Shown here: one piece after another, positions 1 through 6,031 of the stretch
Position numbering within the stretch: position 1 is the first letter of the stretch
Layout: each line of letters starts with the position of its first letter
NCBI GenBank assembly: GCA_023423495.1
Contig: JAFAFM010000299.1
Location: forward strand, 1 to 10,206
Direction of reading: 5' to 3'
Length of the DNA stretch: 10,206 nt
Source: Armatimonadota bacterium
GTDB taxonomy: Bacteria > Armatimonadota > Fimbriimonadia > Fimbriimonadales > Fimbriimonadaceae
Notes under the pieces: generated by a model
Told to the model about the DNA's origin: nothing
What the model saw: the letters and a program-made list of their open reading frames with translations, nothing else
Databases searched by the model: none
Translations under genes and position numbers: made by a program

Positions 1-1341
1 CTGTTGGCGTGGCGTCTGACCGCCAGCCCCGATGGAGAATTCGCCCGTGGCGAGGCTACGATTCGGCGGATCTCCCGTTCGCAAATCGATAACCACCTGT
101 TTCCAAGTGTTGTCGCGAAGGTAAGGAATTGGCAGGGTGTACGTGAAGCTTCCCTTATTGGAGCGCTGGATTCCGAAGTACAGGGGATCTGAGCTGGCCG
201 ACTTGACCCAGAATCTGGCAAACGGCGTCTTCGTCACATCCACCGCTTTGTAAGGGAGGGCAAATCCGCCGTATCGGCTGGCGGACTTCTCCGCGTACCG
301 CAGCACCTTTCCTCGGTCCGGATCATTCGCAATCGTGACTTCTACGTTGTCGGAGATCGGGGCGAGGCGAGCCGGAAAAGGCAGGATTGATCCGGTGCTA
401 GACAAGACTTCAGGAGCGGCCCGATAAAGTGCCTGCATCTGCTCGAGAGTCAGTTCCTCAGTCGAGGGCAGGGTCTTCCACACAACTTCCGGAAACAGGC
501 TGTCCCACTGGGGGACCCACATCGAGGCCGAAGCGCCCCTTGAGGGCGTGAAGACATTCCGTTCTGGCCAGCGATCGTAGATGGCGTACCCAAGGGCGGC
601 CAGGAGCGTATCGTCCGCTCCAAACCCATCCTTTTCCTGAATTCCATCGGCAATGGATACGACCCTGGCGGCCGGGAGGAGGGGACCATCGAGGCGAGGG
701 TCGCCCGTTATTACGAGAGTAGCTGCATAAGGGCCTCGGTACACCTTATCTTCAGCTACAAACCTGCCATCGTTCGTTCTGCTGGCAACGTAATCAGTGA
801 AGAATTCCCGCGAACCGTTCCGTCCTGGAATGTACACGCGCTCGGTCTCGATGGACACATCAAAGGCGATATTCGCCACTCCGTTGGTTGCAGCCCGGAT
901 GTAACCGGGAAGTCTTGCCAGCGACCGGAGCACCGAGTCGACCTGCTCGCCGGTCATTCGAAAGCGAGACTGCTGGATGGGAGTCGGATCTTGTGGCGTA
1001 CCGCTACCAAAATTGGGATACGAAACGCCGCCTGTAACGTAATCCGTTTGAGGGAGAATAAAGACCTTCACGCGCCATGGTTTCGCATCTGGCGCAGGCG
1101 GACCAAGCAACCCAAGCTTAGACAGCACTGGCTCCCAATCTCCTGGCGCTTTAAACAGGGCCGGCCAGTCTGCATTCGCGGCATTGGCGGCCTTAAAGCC
1201 ATCCCATTCTTTGACTTCCGGCGGCACTTGCACCACACCGGTCGCTGGATAGTTGATGGGAATGACGCGGTTCGCGAGCACCACGGTCCCGCTCTGGACT
1301 GCAATCGATGAAATCGCCGCCAGGGCGGAAAGGAGCATCAT
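1..1341 (-). CDS. Probable secreted protein of unknown function, C-terminus cut by window edge
   Basis: This reading frame is open from the ATG at 1341 to the window edge: 447 codons with no stop, and the rest lies beyond position 1. The N-terminus (MMLLSALAAISSIAVQS) is short, hydrophobic and ends in small residues, so it looks like a signal peptide, though it lacks the usual positive charge. No in-frame start lies upstream that would add one; the ATG at 1338 is an equal alternative. Residues ~30-330 contain several Trp-, Tyr- and Pro-rich stretches I do not recognise. From about residue 335 onward the pattern (V-E-V-T-I, F-A-R-F-W-V-K-S, Y-F-G-I-Q, W-K-Q-V-V-I-D-L) resembles beta-sandwich carbohydrate-binding or CIA30-like domains; this is inference from pattern only. 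The start lies 2 bases after the mtnP stop, so it is almost certainly the third gene of that operon. Codon use matches the neighbours. No function is assigned. Confidence 0.85.
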   Translation of the reverse strand, partial: MMLLSALAAISSIAVQSGTVVLANRVIPINYPATGVVQVPPEVKEWDGFKAANAANADWPALFKAPGDWEPVLSKLGLLGPPAPDAKPWRVKVFILPQTDYVTGGVSYPNFGSGTPQDPTPIQQSRFRMTGEQVDSVLRSLARLPGYIRAATNGVANIAFDVSIETERVYIPGRNGSREFFTDYVASRTNDGRFVAEDKVYRGPYAATLVITGDPRLDGPLLPAARVVSIADGIQEKDGFGADDTLLAALGYAIYDRWPERNVFTPSRGASASMWVPQWDSLFPEVVWKTLPSTEELTLEQMQALYRAAPEVLSSTGSILPFPARLAPISDNVEVTIANDPDRGKVLRYAEKSASRYGGFALPYKAVDVTKTPFARFWVKSASSDPLYFGIQRSNKGSFTYTLPIPYLRDNTWKQVVIDLRTGDPPNRSLATGEFSIGAGGQTPRQQ

Positions 1342-1343
1342 AG

Positions 1344-2186
1344 TTAAAGTAACTCGAAAAGACGGATGTCGTCGTCGCTCATGGCATGACCATCGCCTCG
1401 GCTGAATTGCAGCGCTTCCTTTGGTTGGACGACGGAAAGGTCCTCCGGCAGCTTACCGATCAGGTCGAGCACAACCTTCTTGATCCGCTCGGAATTGGCT
1501 TTGAAAACCTCCAAAACGTCATGCGCGTTGACAGCTTCTGTACCTGCGTGGACGCCGCTGTCGTAGTCGGTGATGAGCGAGATATTCACGACCCCCATGC
1601 CCAGTTCTCGACAAAGATAGGCCTCGGGATATTGGGTCATGTTAATGACCTCCCAGCCCGCGTCGTGAAACCACTTGCTTTCGGACTTTGTGCTGAACCT
1701 CGGGCCCTGAATTACAACCACGGTTCCAGTCTCGTGGCAGGTGATTCCGTGCTCCCGAATTGTCTCGATCGCGAGCTTTCGAAGTAGGGGATCGTATGTC
1801 TCGGCAGGAGAGATATGAGTCACGATCGGGCCATCATAGAAGGTGTCTTTGCGACCATTGGTCCGATCTACGAACTGGTCGCAAACCACAAAATGGAATG
1901 GTTCGACGTGCTTTTGGAGAGATCCGGCGGCACACGGACTGATGATCGCCTGGACTCCCAAGGATCGCATCGCCCACACGTTGGCCCGGTAGTTGATCAT
2001 GTGCGGAGGGAGCGTGTGGTGGCGGCCATGCCGGGGCAAGAAGGCCACGTTACGACCCTTCACCTTCGCCAAGAAGACGGAATCGCTTGGCGAACCGTAA
2101 GGCGTGTCGACCTTGACCTCGCGCACATCCTCCAGGAGGCTATAGAACCCGGACCCCCCGAAAACTCCAACTTCGGCCTTAGCCAT
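1344..2186 (-). CDS. mtnP: S-methyl-5'-thioadenosine phosphorylase (MTAP)
   Basis: This enzyme phosphorolyses methylthioadenosine to adenine and 5-methylthioribose-1-phosphate in the cytoplasm, clearing a polyamine-synthesis by-product and feeding methionine and purine salvage. The 280-residue length is normal for the family (trimeric PNP/MTAP, NP_PNP fold). Visible motifs in order are the phosphate loop GGSGFY (10-15), PRHGRHH (51-57), SPCAAGSL (83-90), the QGPRFST segment (160-166), NMTQYPEA (182-189; Met183-Thr184 match the ribose/base site of human MTAP Met196-Thr197) and TDYDSG (206-211). Asp207 and Asp209 in the last motif correspond to the human Asp220/Asp222 pair that favours a 6-amino purine. 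This argues for MTAP over inosine- or guanosine-specific PNP. The start overlaps the upstream stop codon by one base (TAATG), with a good AGGAAGG ribosome site 6 bases before it, so translation is coupled to the lipoprotein gene. A methylthioinosine phosphorylase is the main alternative. Confidence 0.93.
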   Translation of the reverse strand: MAKAEVGVFGGSGFYSLLEDVREVKVDTPYGSPSDSVFLAKVKGRNVAFLPRHGRHHTLPPHMINYRANVWAMRSLGVQAIISPCAAGSLQKHVEPFHFVVCDQFVDRTNGRKDTFYDGPIVTHISPAETYDPLLRKLAIETIREHGITCHETGTVVVIQGPRFSTKSESKWFHDAGWEVINMTQYPEAYLCRELGMGVVNISLITDYDSGVHAGTEAVNAHDVLEVFKANSERIKKVVLDLIGKLPEDLSVVQPKEALQFSRGDGHAMSDDDIRLFELL

Positions 2187-3061
2187 TATTTGCCTTCCTG
2201 TACATCAGCGATTGCCCGCGCCAACCGATTGATCTCCTGATCGACCCGGAAGCCCATTCGCGTAGCCAGGTCGATGTTAATGCCCCTCACTTTAACCTTC
2301 GCGATGGCCGGTAGCGACGCGAGTCGCGGGTCGTCAACCAGCGGCGTTGGATTCCCGGCGGTGATGATGATGTCTGGATTCAATTTGATAAGCGCCTCCG
2401 CGTTGATCGGCACGTAGCGATCCTGCGCCGGACCAACCGGTTTCCCACCCGACGCTCGGACCACATCGGCCTGGAAGCTCTGTGTCCCCGCGATGTAATG
2501 CTCACCGCCGCTTCCCGGCATAATCAAGGCAATCGTTGGTGGCGGCGAGGGCGCAGCCGCCAGCGCCGCTTTCTCCTCGTTCTCGATCTTGTCGGCATAA
2601 TTCGAGGCTTCGGTCTCTACCGCCATCAGCTTTCCGAACTCACGAATTTCTTTGGTGAAGTCTTTGATCGTTTTGGCTTTGAATTGAAAGGTATCGGCGC
2701 CCAAAGCCTTGATTTGGGCGATGTCCTGTTCGGAATAGAGCGAGGTTTCGTAGATCACGAGACCAGGACTCGCCGCTTTCAACTTTTCGTAGTCGGGTTT
2801 GACTTGGGCCACCACTGGAGCGTTCTTGACGTTCGGAGGGAAGTTGCAGGCTGCCGTTCTGCCCACAAGCTTGGCCGCGTAGGCAAGTGACCCGACGATC
2901 TCTGAACTGCCGGGGCTTAAACTGGCGACGGTGGAATAAGTCTTGGGCCGAGGAGTGAAGTTGATTTCTTCTTGTCCAGGTTGACAGCCACCAACAACCA
3001 AGGCAAGGAGGAGGGAGAGCAAGCACACTCGGCGCATAGGTTCATTCTGGCTTATCGTCAT
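2186..3061 (-). CDS. ABC-transporter substrate-binding lipoprotein, BtuF/FhuD-like (cobalamin, siderophore or haem type)
   Basis: The product should be a membrane-anchored binding protein that captures a ligand outside the inner membrane and delivers it to an ABC importer. The signal peptide runs from Arg10-Arg11 through a Leu-rich core to the lipobox VGGC, giving lipidated Cys26. The mature part has the PeriBP_2/TroA-like layout: an N-lobe with S-L-S-P-G-S-S-E-I (48-55), L-V-G-R-T-A-A-C-N-F-P-P (65-76) and S-P-G-L-V-I-Y-E-T (98-106), a long linking helix with charged residues (130-170), and a C-lobe with L-N-P-D-I-I-I-T-A-G (227-236). The length (291) fits a BtuF-type protein; which ligand it binds cannot be read from the sequence. 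Met9 (3037) would give a more typical signal peptide than Met1; neither has a convincing ribosome site. No permease or ATPase gene is in the window. It is the first gene of an operon with mtnP. Confidence 0.82.
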   Translation of the reverse strand: MTISQNEPMRRVCLLSLLLALVVGGCQPGQEEINFTPRPKTYSTVASLSPGSSEIVGSLAYAAKLVGRTAACNFPPNVKNAPVVAQVKPDYEKLKAASPGLVIYETSLYSEQDIAQIKALGADTFQFKAKTIKDFTKEIREFGKLMAVETEASNYADKIENEEKAALAAAPSPPPTIALIMPGSGGEHYIAGTQSFQADVVRASGGKPVGPAQDRYVPINAEALIKLNPDIIITAGNPTPLVDDPRLASLPAIAKVKVRGINIDLATRMGFRVDQEINRLARAIADVQEGK

Positions 3062-3078
3062 ACGCTAAAGCTAGACAA

Positions 3079-3104
3079 TTTCGGGACGTGCATTGCTCCC
3101 GAAA
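3079..3104. repeat. Perfect inverted repeat in the divergent promoter region (8-10-8)
   Basis: TTTCGGGA (3079-3086) and TCCCGAAA (3097-3104) are exact reverse complements around a 10-base spacer. The repeat sits in the 73-bp gap between the lipoprotein gene (minus) and tRNA-Trp (plus), 18 bases before the lipoprotein ATG. It could be an operator, or a hairpin in the 5' leader of the lipoprotein mRNA. It overlaps the proposed -35 box of the tRNA promoter. Confidence 0.5.
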
Positions 3105-3122
3105 GCTTGAAAACGGTATCAT
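3093..3122 (+). promoter_or_regulatory. Candidate sigma-70 promoter for tRNA-Trp
   Basis: TTGCTC (3093-3098) and TATCAT (3117-3122) are spaced by 18 bases and lie 12 bases before the mature tRNA 5' end. The -10 box matches consensus at 5 of 6 positions and the -35 at 4 of 6. It is placed sensibly for a short leader, but this is a by-eye call. Confidence 0.35.
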
Positions 3123-3134
3123 TTGGGGTCCCGC

Positions 3135-3210
3135 AGGGGTGTAGCTCAGTTGGTAGAGCGAAGGTCTCCAAAACCTTAGGTCGCGGGTTCGAATCCTGTC
3201 GCCCCTGCCA
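3135..3210 (+). tRNA. tRNA-Trp (anticodon CCA)
   Basis: A complete 76-nt cloverleaf can be drawn. The acceptor stem is AGGGGTG with CGCCCCT (one G-U pair), the D-arm is GCTC...GAGC, and the anticodon stem is AAGGT/ACCTT with loop CTCCAAA and anticodon CCA at 3168-3170. The variable loop is AGGTC, the T-stem is GCGGG/CCTGT with TTCGAAT loop, the discriminator is G73, and the 3' CCA is encoded at 3208-3210. Anticodon CCA with G73 identifies tryptophan. It is the only plus-strand gene and lies between the arsM 3' end and the lipoprotein 5' end. No duplicated 3' end suggesting an integrated element is seen in the window. Confidence 0.97.
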
Positions 3211-3237
3211 TTTCCTTTAGTACCGCTTAGCACTTTG

Positions 3238-3271
3238 TGGTTTCCCAGCCCTGAGAAGGACCGGGAAACCA
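3238..3271. terminator. Hairpin between arsM and tRNA-Trp, possible bidirectional terminator or 3' stabiliser
   Basis: TGGTTTCCC (3238-3246) pairs perfectly with GGGAAACCA (3263-3271). Inside the loop CCT-GAGA-AGG forms a small extra stem with a GNRA-type tetraloop (GAGA). It begins 7 bases after the arsM stop and 27 bases after the tRNA. Neither side has a U-tract, so it is not a textbook intrinsic terminator. The remaining bases between tRNA and arsM show nothing else. Confidence 0.45.
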
Positions 3272-3278
3272 AGTGATT

Positions 3279-4169
3279 TCAGAGCGGCTTCACCGCTCGA
3301 ACGAACCCACTGAAGATCTTGCCATCGAGCGACTCCTTCTCCTCTTGAGTCATGCCCTGCACTCCTTTCGGGGCCCAGCTTCCTTCAAGCGTCGAGAATT
3401 CGTAGCGTCGTGTCGGTTCGATGCTGACACTTTTGAAGCCTGCATGAGTCAGCTTCTCCAGATAGTCGGATTTATCCAAAGCTCCCGCGACACAACCTAC
3501 ATACAATTCCATGTCTTTTCTGACCGCAGATGGTAGTTCTCCATCCACCACCACGTCCGAAACAGCGAAGCGGCCGCCCGGTTTAAGCACGCGAAACGCT
3601 TCTTGCAAGACGCGATCCTTGTCTGCGCTCAGGTTGATTACACAGTTGCTGATCACGACATCGACGGTGTTATTCGGCAGAGGGATATCCTCGATGTGCC
3701 CCTTAAGAAACTTCACGTTTTCCGCGCCTGCTTCAGCCCGGTTCTTTTCCGCCAACTCGAGCATTTCGTCGGTCATATCCAGTCCGTAAGCGAACCCCGT
3801 TGGTCCGACTCTCCTCGCGGAGAGAAGAACGTCGATTCCTCCACCACTTCCGAGATCGAGCACGACCTCGCCTGGATTGAGTTGAGCCAATGCGGTTGGA
3901 TTTCCGCAGCCCAGGGAAGCAAGAATGGCGGTTTCCGGAATCTCGGAAGCTTCGACCTCAGAGTAAAGGTCGCTCGTGATCGGATCTTTGCTATTCGTGC
4001 AGCAGCCCTCTTCCGTCTTAGATTCACCGCAACACACCTCGGCGTTTTCGGTCCCTGAAGAACAGCAAGGGCCGCTCTTTCCGGCTAAGACCCGAAGCGC
4101 AGCCTCGCCGTACTTCTCGCGAACCAGTTCGCGAACATCGTTTCTTTCGATTAAATTTTCGTTTGACAT
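3279..4169 (-). CDS. arsM: Arsenite S-adenosylmethionine methyltransferase ArsM
   Basis: ArsM transfers methyl groups from SAM to arsenite in the cytoplasm, giving methylated arsenicals that can leave the cell as gases or be exported. The 296-residue protein has the Rossmann SAM site [11 protein letters not shown] (103-113), the acidic residue after strand 2 (D131 in Y-G-L-D-M), and the later class I motifs ISNCVINL (173-180) and [11 protein letters not shown] (195-205). Three cysteines stand where known ArsM proteins bind As(III): Cys88 in SLGCGNP, Cys176 in SNCVINL and Cys226 in YVGCVAGA. The N-terminal 60 residues add three Cys pairs (35-36, 46-47, 56-57), likely extra thiol ligands. A strong GAGGAG ribosome site (4181-4176) 6 bases before the ATG overlaps the arsR stop codon, so the two genes are co-transcribed and probably translationally coupled. 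Its expression should follow ArsR control. Confidence 0.95.
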   Translation of the reverse strand: MSNENLIERNDVRELVREKYGEAALRVLAGKSGPCCSSGTENAEVCCGESKTEEGCCTNSKDPITSDLYSEVEASEIPETAILASLGCGNPTALAQLNPGEVVLDLGSGGGIDVLLSARRVGPTGFAYGLDMTDEMLELAEKNRAEAGAENVKFLKGHIEDIPLPNNTVDVVISNCVINLSADKDRVLQEAFRVLKPGGRFAVSDVVVDGELPSAVRKDMELYVGCVAGALDKSDYLEKLTHAGFKSVSIEPTRRYEFSTLEGSWAPKGVQGMTQEEKESLDGKIFSGFVRAVKPL

Positions 4170-4179
4170 TGTTGTCTCC

Positions 4180-4521
4180 TCAACAGCAGTTGGTTTCCGT
4201 TTCTTGACTATCCTCGAGGTAGACAGACAACGCCTTTAGCGCGTCACGATTGACGCAGCAACATACATTCTTTCCTCGCTTCTCAGTTTCGATGAGCCCC
4301 GCGTTTCGAAGCTCTTTAAGATGGAAGCTCATGGAAGTCGTGATCTTCTTGTCGCCGGTAACGTGTCCACAGACCTCGCTGATGGTTGGCCCCTCGAAAG
4401 CTTGCACCTCACCGTCATTCTCTACCGTTGCGCAACAGCAGGAGCGAAGGAAATTGAAGATGCTGAGCCGAGTTGGATCGCCCAAGGCCTTGAACATGCG
4501 GGCGGTTTCCTTATGGTCCAT
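4180..4521 (-). CDS. arsR: ArsR/SmtB-family arsenic-responsive repressor, Cys-rich
   Basis: A 113-residue winged-helix repressor that should bind upstream of its own operon and release DNA when As(III) binds its thiols. The family pattern is clear: FKALGDPTRLSIFNFL (10-25), then a recognition segment T-T-S-M-S-F-H-L-K-E-L-R-N-A-G-L-I (61-77), then the wing E-T-E-K-R-G-K-N-V (78-86). Cysteines are unusually many, nine in all: a triplet at 28-30, Cys51 before the recognition helix, a second triplet at 87-89 in the wing, and a terminal pair 112-113. Classical arsenic sensors use two or three. Residues 31-50 form a short insert (A-T-V-E-N-D-G-E-V) after the first triplet. The gene starts a two-gene operon with arsM (10-base gap) and has a perfect palindrome 18 bases before its ATG. 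No clear Shine-Dalgarno site is seen. Confidence 0.93.
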   Translation of the reverse strand: MDHKETARMFKALGDPTRLSIFNFLRSCCCATVENDGEVQAFEGPTISEVCGHVTGDKKITTSMSFHLKELRNAGLIETEKRGKNVCCCVNRDALKALSVYLEDSQETETNCC

Positions 4522-4539
4522 GCGGATATGCTATCACAT

Positions 4540-4559
4540 ATTTCTATATATATAGAAAT
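4540..4559. promoter_or_regulatory. Perfect 20-bp palindrome, candidate ArsR operator
   Basis: The 20 bases are their own reverse complement: arms ATTTCTATAT and ATATAGAAAT with no spacer. The site is all A/T except for the C and G six bases in from each end, and lies 18 bases upstream of the arsR ATG. ArsR/SmtB repressors bind AT-rich dyads overlapping their own promoter, so this is the natural operator. On the minus strand the centre supplies TATATA/TATAGA as a possible -10 box; I see no convincing -35. Confidence 0.7.
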
Positions 4560-4582
4560 GTAGGACTAAATTGGGACTAGCG

Positions 4583-4599
4583 AGCCAAAATTATTGGCT
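4583..4599 (-). other. Small hairpin overlapping the anti-sigma stop codon
   Basis: AGCCAA and TTGGCT form a 6-bp stem around a 5-base loop, and the anti-sigma stop codon (4593-4591) lies inside it. It could mark the 3' end of the sigma/anti-sigma transcript, but no T-run follows on the minus strand, so termination is only a possibility. Confidence 0.3.
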
Positions 4600-5337
4600 G
4601 GGACACATTCCGTGCACGATTTGGTAAAGCTCGTCGTAGCTGCGTTGGCCAAGCGCCATGCAGATAACGCCGTCTTCGCGGGTCCAAAACAGTGCATTCA
4701 CTCCATCGAAACGCGTGCACTTAAAGCTCGGATCCGCCTCATAGTTATACAGACCCTCGATGCGCGCCAAGTCATGGAGAGCAACCACCGCGACGTCCCC
4801 GAAAGCGTCCGAGAGCTGAACGAAAGTAGATCTTCGGCCCGGAATGCGGTTACCACCGATCGCCGTTATCTGCATTTTTGAAGGCCGATTCTCAAACGAA
4901 TCGCCCAAGACTTGCTTCAGAACGGGATCGAGGACTTCCTGCTTTTGGTTCTTGGAAACTGGCACCGGCGTGATTCCAGCCACATAGCTTGGCACGTCGG
5001 CCGGTTTGACCGGCTTGATGTTGGCGCGGTTGAAGAACCCACCCATGGCAATCGCCAAGAAGAAGACGCCACAAATCCCCCAGGCGTACTTCCCAACAAA
5101 GCTCTCCACACGACGCGTACGGTCGATCTCATCAAAACGGTCTCGGCACTCCGACCAAAGCGAATCGGTGTTTTCTGCTTCGCTTCGCATGCCCTGTAAG
5201 GCCGCCTTCATTTGCAAAATCGATTGATACTCTGCACTTGCGGTGGGGTCGGAATTTAGCTCCTCCTGAAGCTCGGCCAGTTCTTGCGGAGAGAGTTCCC
5301 CGTCGGCCATAGCATGGAGATCCTGTCGATCGATCAT
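4591..5337 (-). CDS. Single-pass membrane anti-sigma factor partner of the adjacent ECF sigma
   Basis: The protein should hold the ECF sigma factor inactive at the inner membrane and release it on an envelope signal. Residues 1-60 (MADGELSPQELAELQEEL, then D-P-T-A-S-A-E-Y) match the helical sigma-binding domain found in many anti-sigma factors. The zinc-type HxxxCxxC motif is absent, so it would be a non-zinc version. A membrane segment spans about 84-102 (Y-A-W-G-I-C-G-V-F-F-L-A-I-A-M-G-G-F-F). The ~145-residue extracytoplasmic part contains a Pro/Lys linker and then a compact domain with Cys207, Cys226 and Cys245; its ending (F-W-T-R-E-D-G-V-I, Y-D-E-L-Y-Q-I-V) recalls sensor tails of other anti-sigma factors. 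The ATG overlaps the sigma stop by 4 bases (ATGA), the usual arrangement for this pair. Alternative: a membrane regulator that is not a true anti-sigma; the position makes that unlikely. Confidence 0.85.
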   Translation of the reverse strand: MIDRQDLHAMADGELSPQELAELQEELNSDPTASAEYQSILQMKAALQGMRSEAENTDSLWSECRDRFDEIDRTRRVESFVGKYAWGICGVFFLAIAMGGFFNRANIKPVKPADVPSYVAGITPVPVSKNQKQEVLDPVLKQVLGDSFENRPSKMQITAIGGNRIPGRRSTFVQLSDAFGDVAVVALHDLARIEGLYNYEADPSFKCTRFDGVNALFWTREDGVICMALGQRSYDELYQIVHGMCPSQ

Positions 5338-5966
5338 TCGTCCGCCCCTTGTTTGATAATTCCTTCTTTGACTGCGTACTCGCTGAGGAGGCGACGAAGA
5401 ATCGATCTTCCCCGGGCTATCCGGCTTCTGACAGTTCCAATGGGAACGCTGGTTGCGTCGGCGATCTCCTGATAACTCAAGCCCTCGATGTCGCTAAGGA
5501 TAACGGCGGTTCGGAAGTCCTCAGGAACTTGAGCTAAAGCTCGCTCCACTTCCGAGCCGACCATATTGTCGAACAGGAACCGATCCGGATGCTCTTCCTC
5601 GCTTCCCATAGGTTCCAGAACCCCTTCATCCTCCAACGAGCCCAACTGCGGGCCGCGTTGCTTTTGGCGGTAACGGTTTATGTACAGGTTTGTGACGATC
5701 CGTAACATCCATGCTTTGAAGTTGGAACCGTCGAATCGCTCGAATGCCTCGTAGGCACGCACCATAGCCTCCATTGCGAGATCTTCCGCCTCTTCGCGGG
5801 AACGCGTCAACCGCAGGGCGGTGCCGAGGATTGCGGGGAAAACCTTTTCCGCCTGCCTTTCAAACGCCTCGCGTTGGTTGCGGCGGCCAAAGAGCATGGG
5901 TCGGGCGAGTGTACCTGCGGCCTTTGCCAGCAGCCCTTTCTCACCAGCAGTACAAGTCACGATCAC
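5334..5966 (-). CDS. ECF-family RNA polymerase sigma factor (sigma-70 group 4)
   Basis: A 210-residue ECF sigma factor that should direct RNA polymerase to stress promoters when freed from the downstream anti-sigma. Region 2 spans about 37-103 (E-E-A-E-D-L-A-M-E-A-M-V-R-A-Y, then F-K-A-W-M-L-R-I-V-T-N-L-Y-I-N-R-Y-R), covering core binding and -10 recognition. An acidic linker (110-130) follows. Region 4 spans about 138-195, with the -35-binding helix-turn-helix GLSYQEIADATSVPIGTVRS (162-181). The first ~30 residues extend beyond the core. The start codon is GTG, not ATG. AGGAG at 5974-5970 lies only 3 bases before GTG 5966 but 9 before an in-frame GTG at 5960, so the true start may be 5960. 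No SnoaL-like or other C-terminal extension is present, so control should be through the anti-sigma. Confidence 0.93.
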   Translation of the reverse strand: MIVTCTAGEKGLLAKAAGTLARPMLFGRRNQREAFERQAEKVFPAILGTALRLTRSREEAEDLAMEAMVRAYEAFERFDGSNFKAWMLRIVTNLYINRYRQKQRGPQLGSLEDEGVLEPMGSEEEHPDRFLFDNMVGSEVERALAQVPEDFRTAVILSDIEGLSYQEIADATSVPIGTVRSRIARGRSILRRLLSEYAVKEGIIKQGADE

Positions 5967-5969
5967 AAT

Positions 5970-5974
5970 CTCCT
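5970..5974 (-). promoter_or_regulatory. Ribosome binding site AGGAG deciding the sigma-factor start
   Basis: AGGAG on the minus strand precedes two in-frame GTG codons, at 5966 (spacing 3) and 5960 (spacing 9). The spacing favours 5960, which would shorten the protein by two residues. Confidence 0.6.
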
Positions 5975-6008
5975 ACAACAAGGGGCGAGTGAGCTTTGTT
6001 CCTGAGTC

Positions 6009-6031
6009 CTGGTAACGGCTTACCAGTTTTT
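6009..6031 (+). terminator. Intrinsic terminator oriented for plus-strand transcription
   Basis: CTGGTAA and TTACCAG form a perfect 7-bp stem with a CGGC loop, followed on the plus strand by five T residues. All protein genes here run the other way, so read this way it would stop antisense transcription. On the minus strand it lies between the ATPase stop (6032) and the sigma gene, but there the run is of A residues before the hairpin, with no T-run after it. Confidence 0.6.

Noticed and set aside
1..1341. Apparent gene-poor left end with only short scattered frames, suggesting a pseudogene
   Set aside because: Reading the minus strand codon by codon shows one uninterrupted frame of 447 codons from 1341 to 1. 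It has no stop inside the window, so it is an intact gene cut by the edge.
3135..3278. tRNA-Trp as attachment site for a mobile arsenic island
   Set aside because: No repeat of the tRNA 3' end, integrase or transposase is visible, and base composition and codon use of the ars genes look like their neighbours.
4563..4578. GGACTA repeated twice 10 bases apart upstream of arsR
   Set aside because: A six-base direct repeat is too short to carry weight next to the perfect palindrome, and no binding family is suggested by it.
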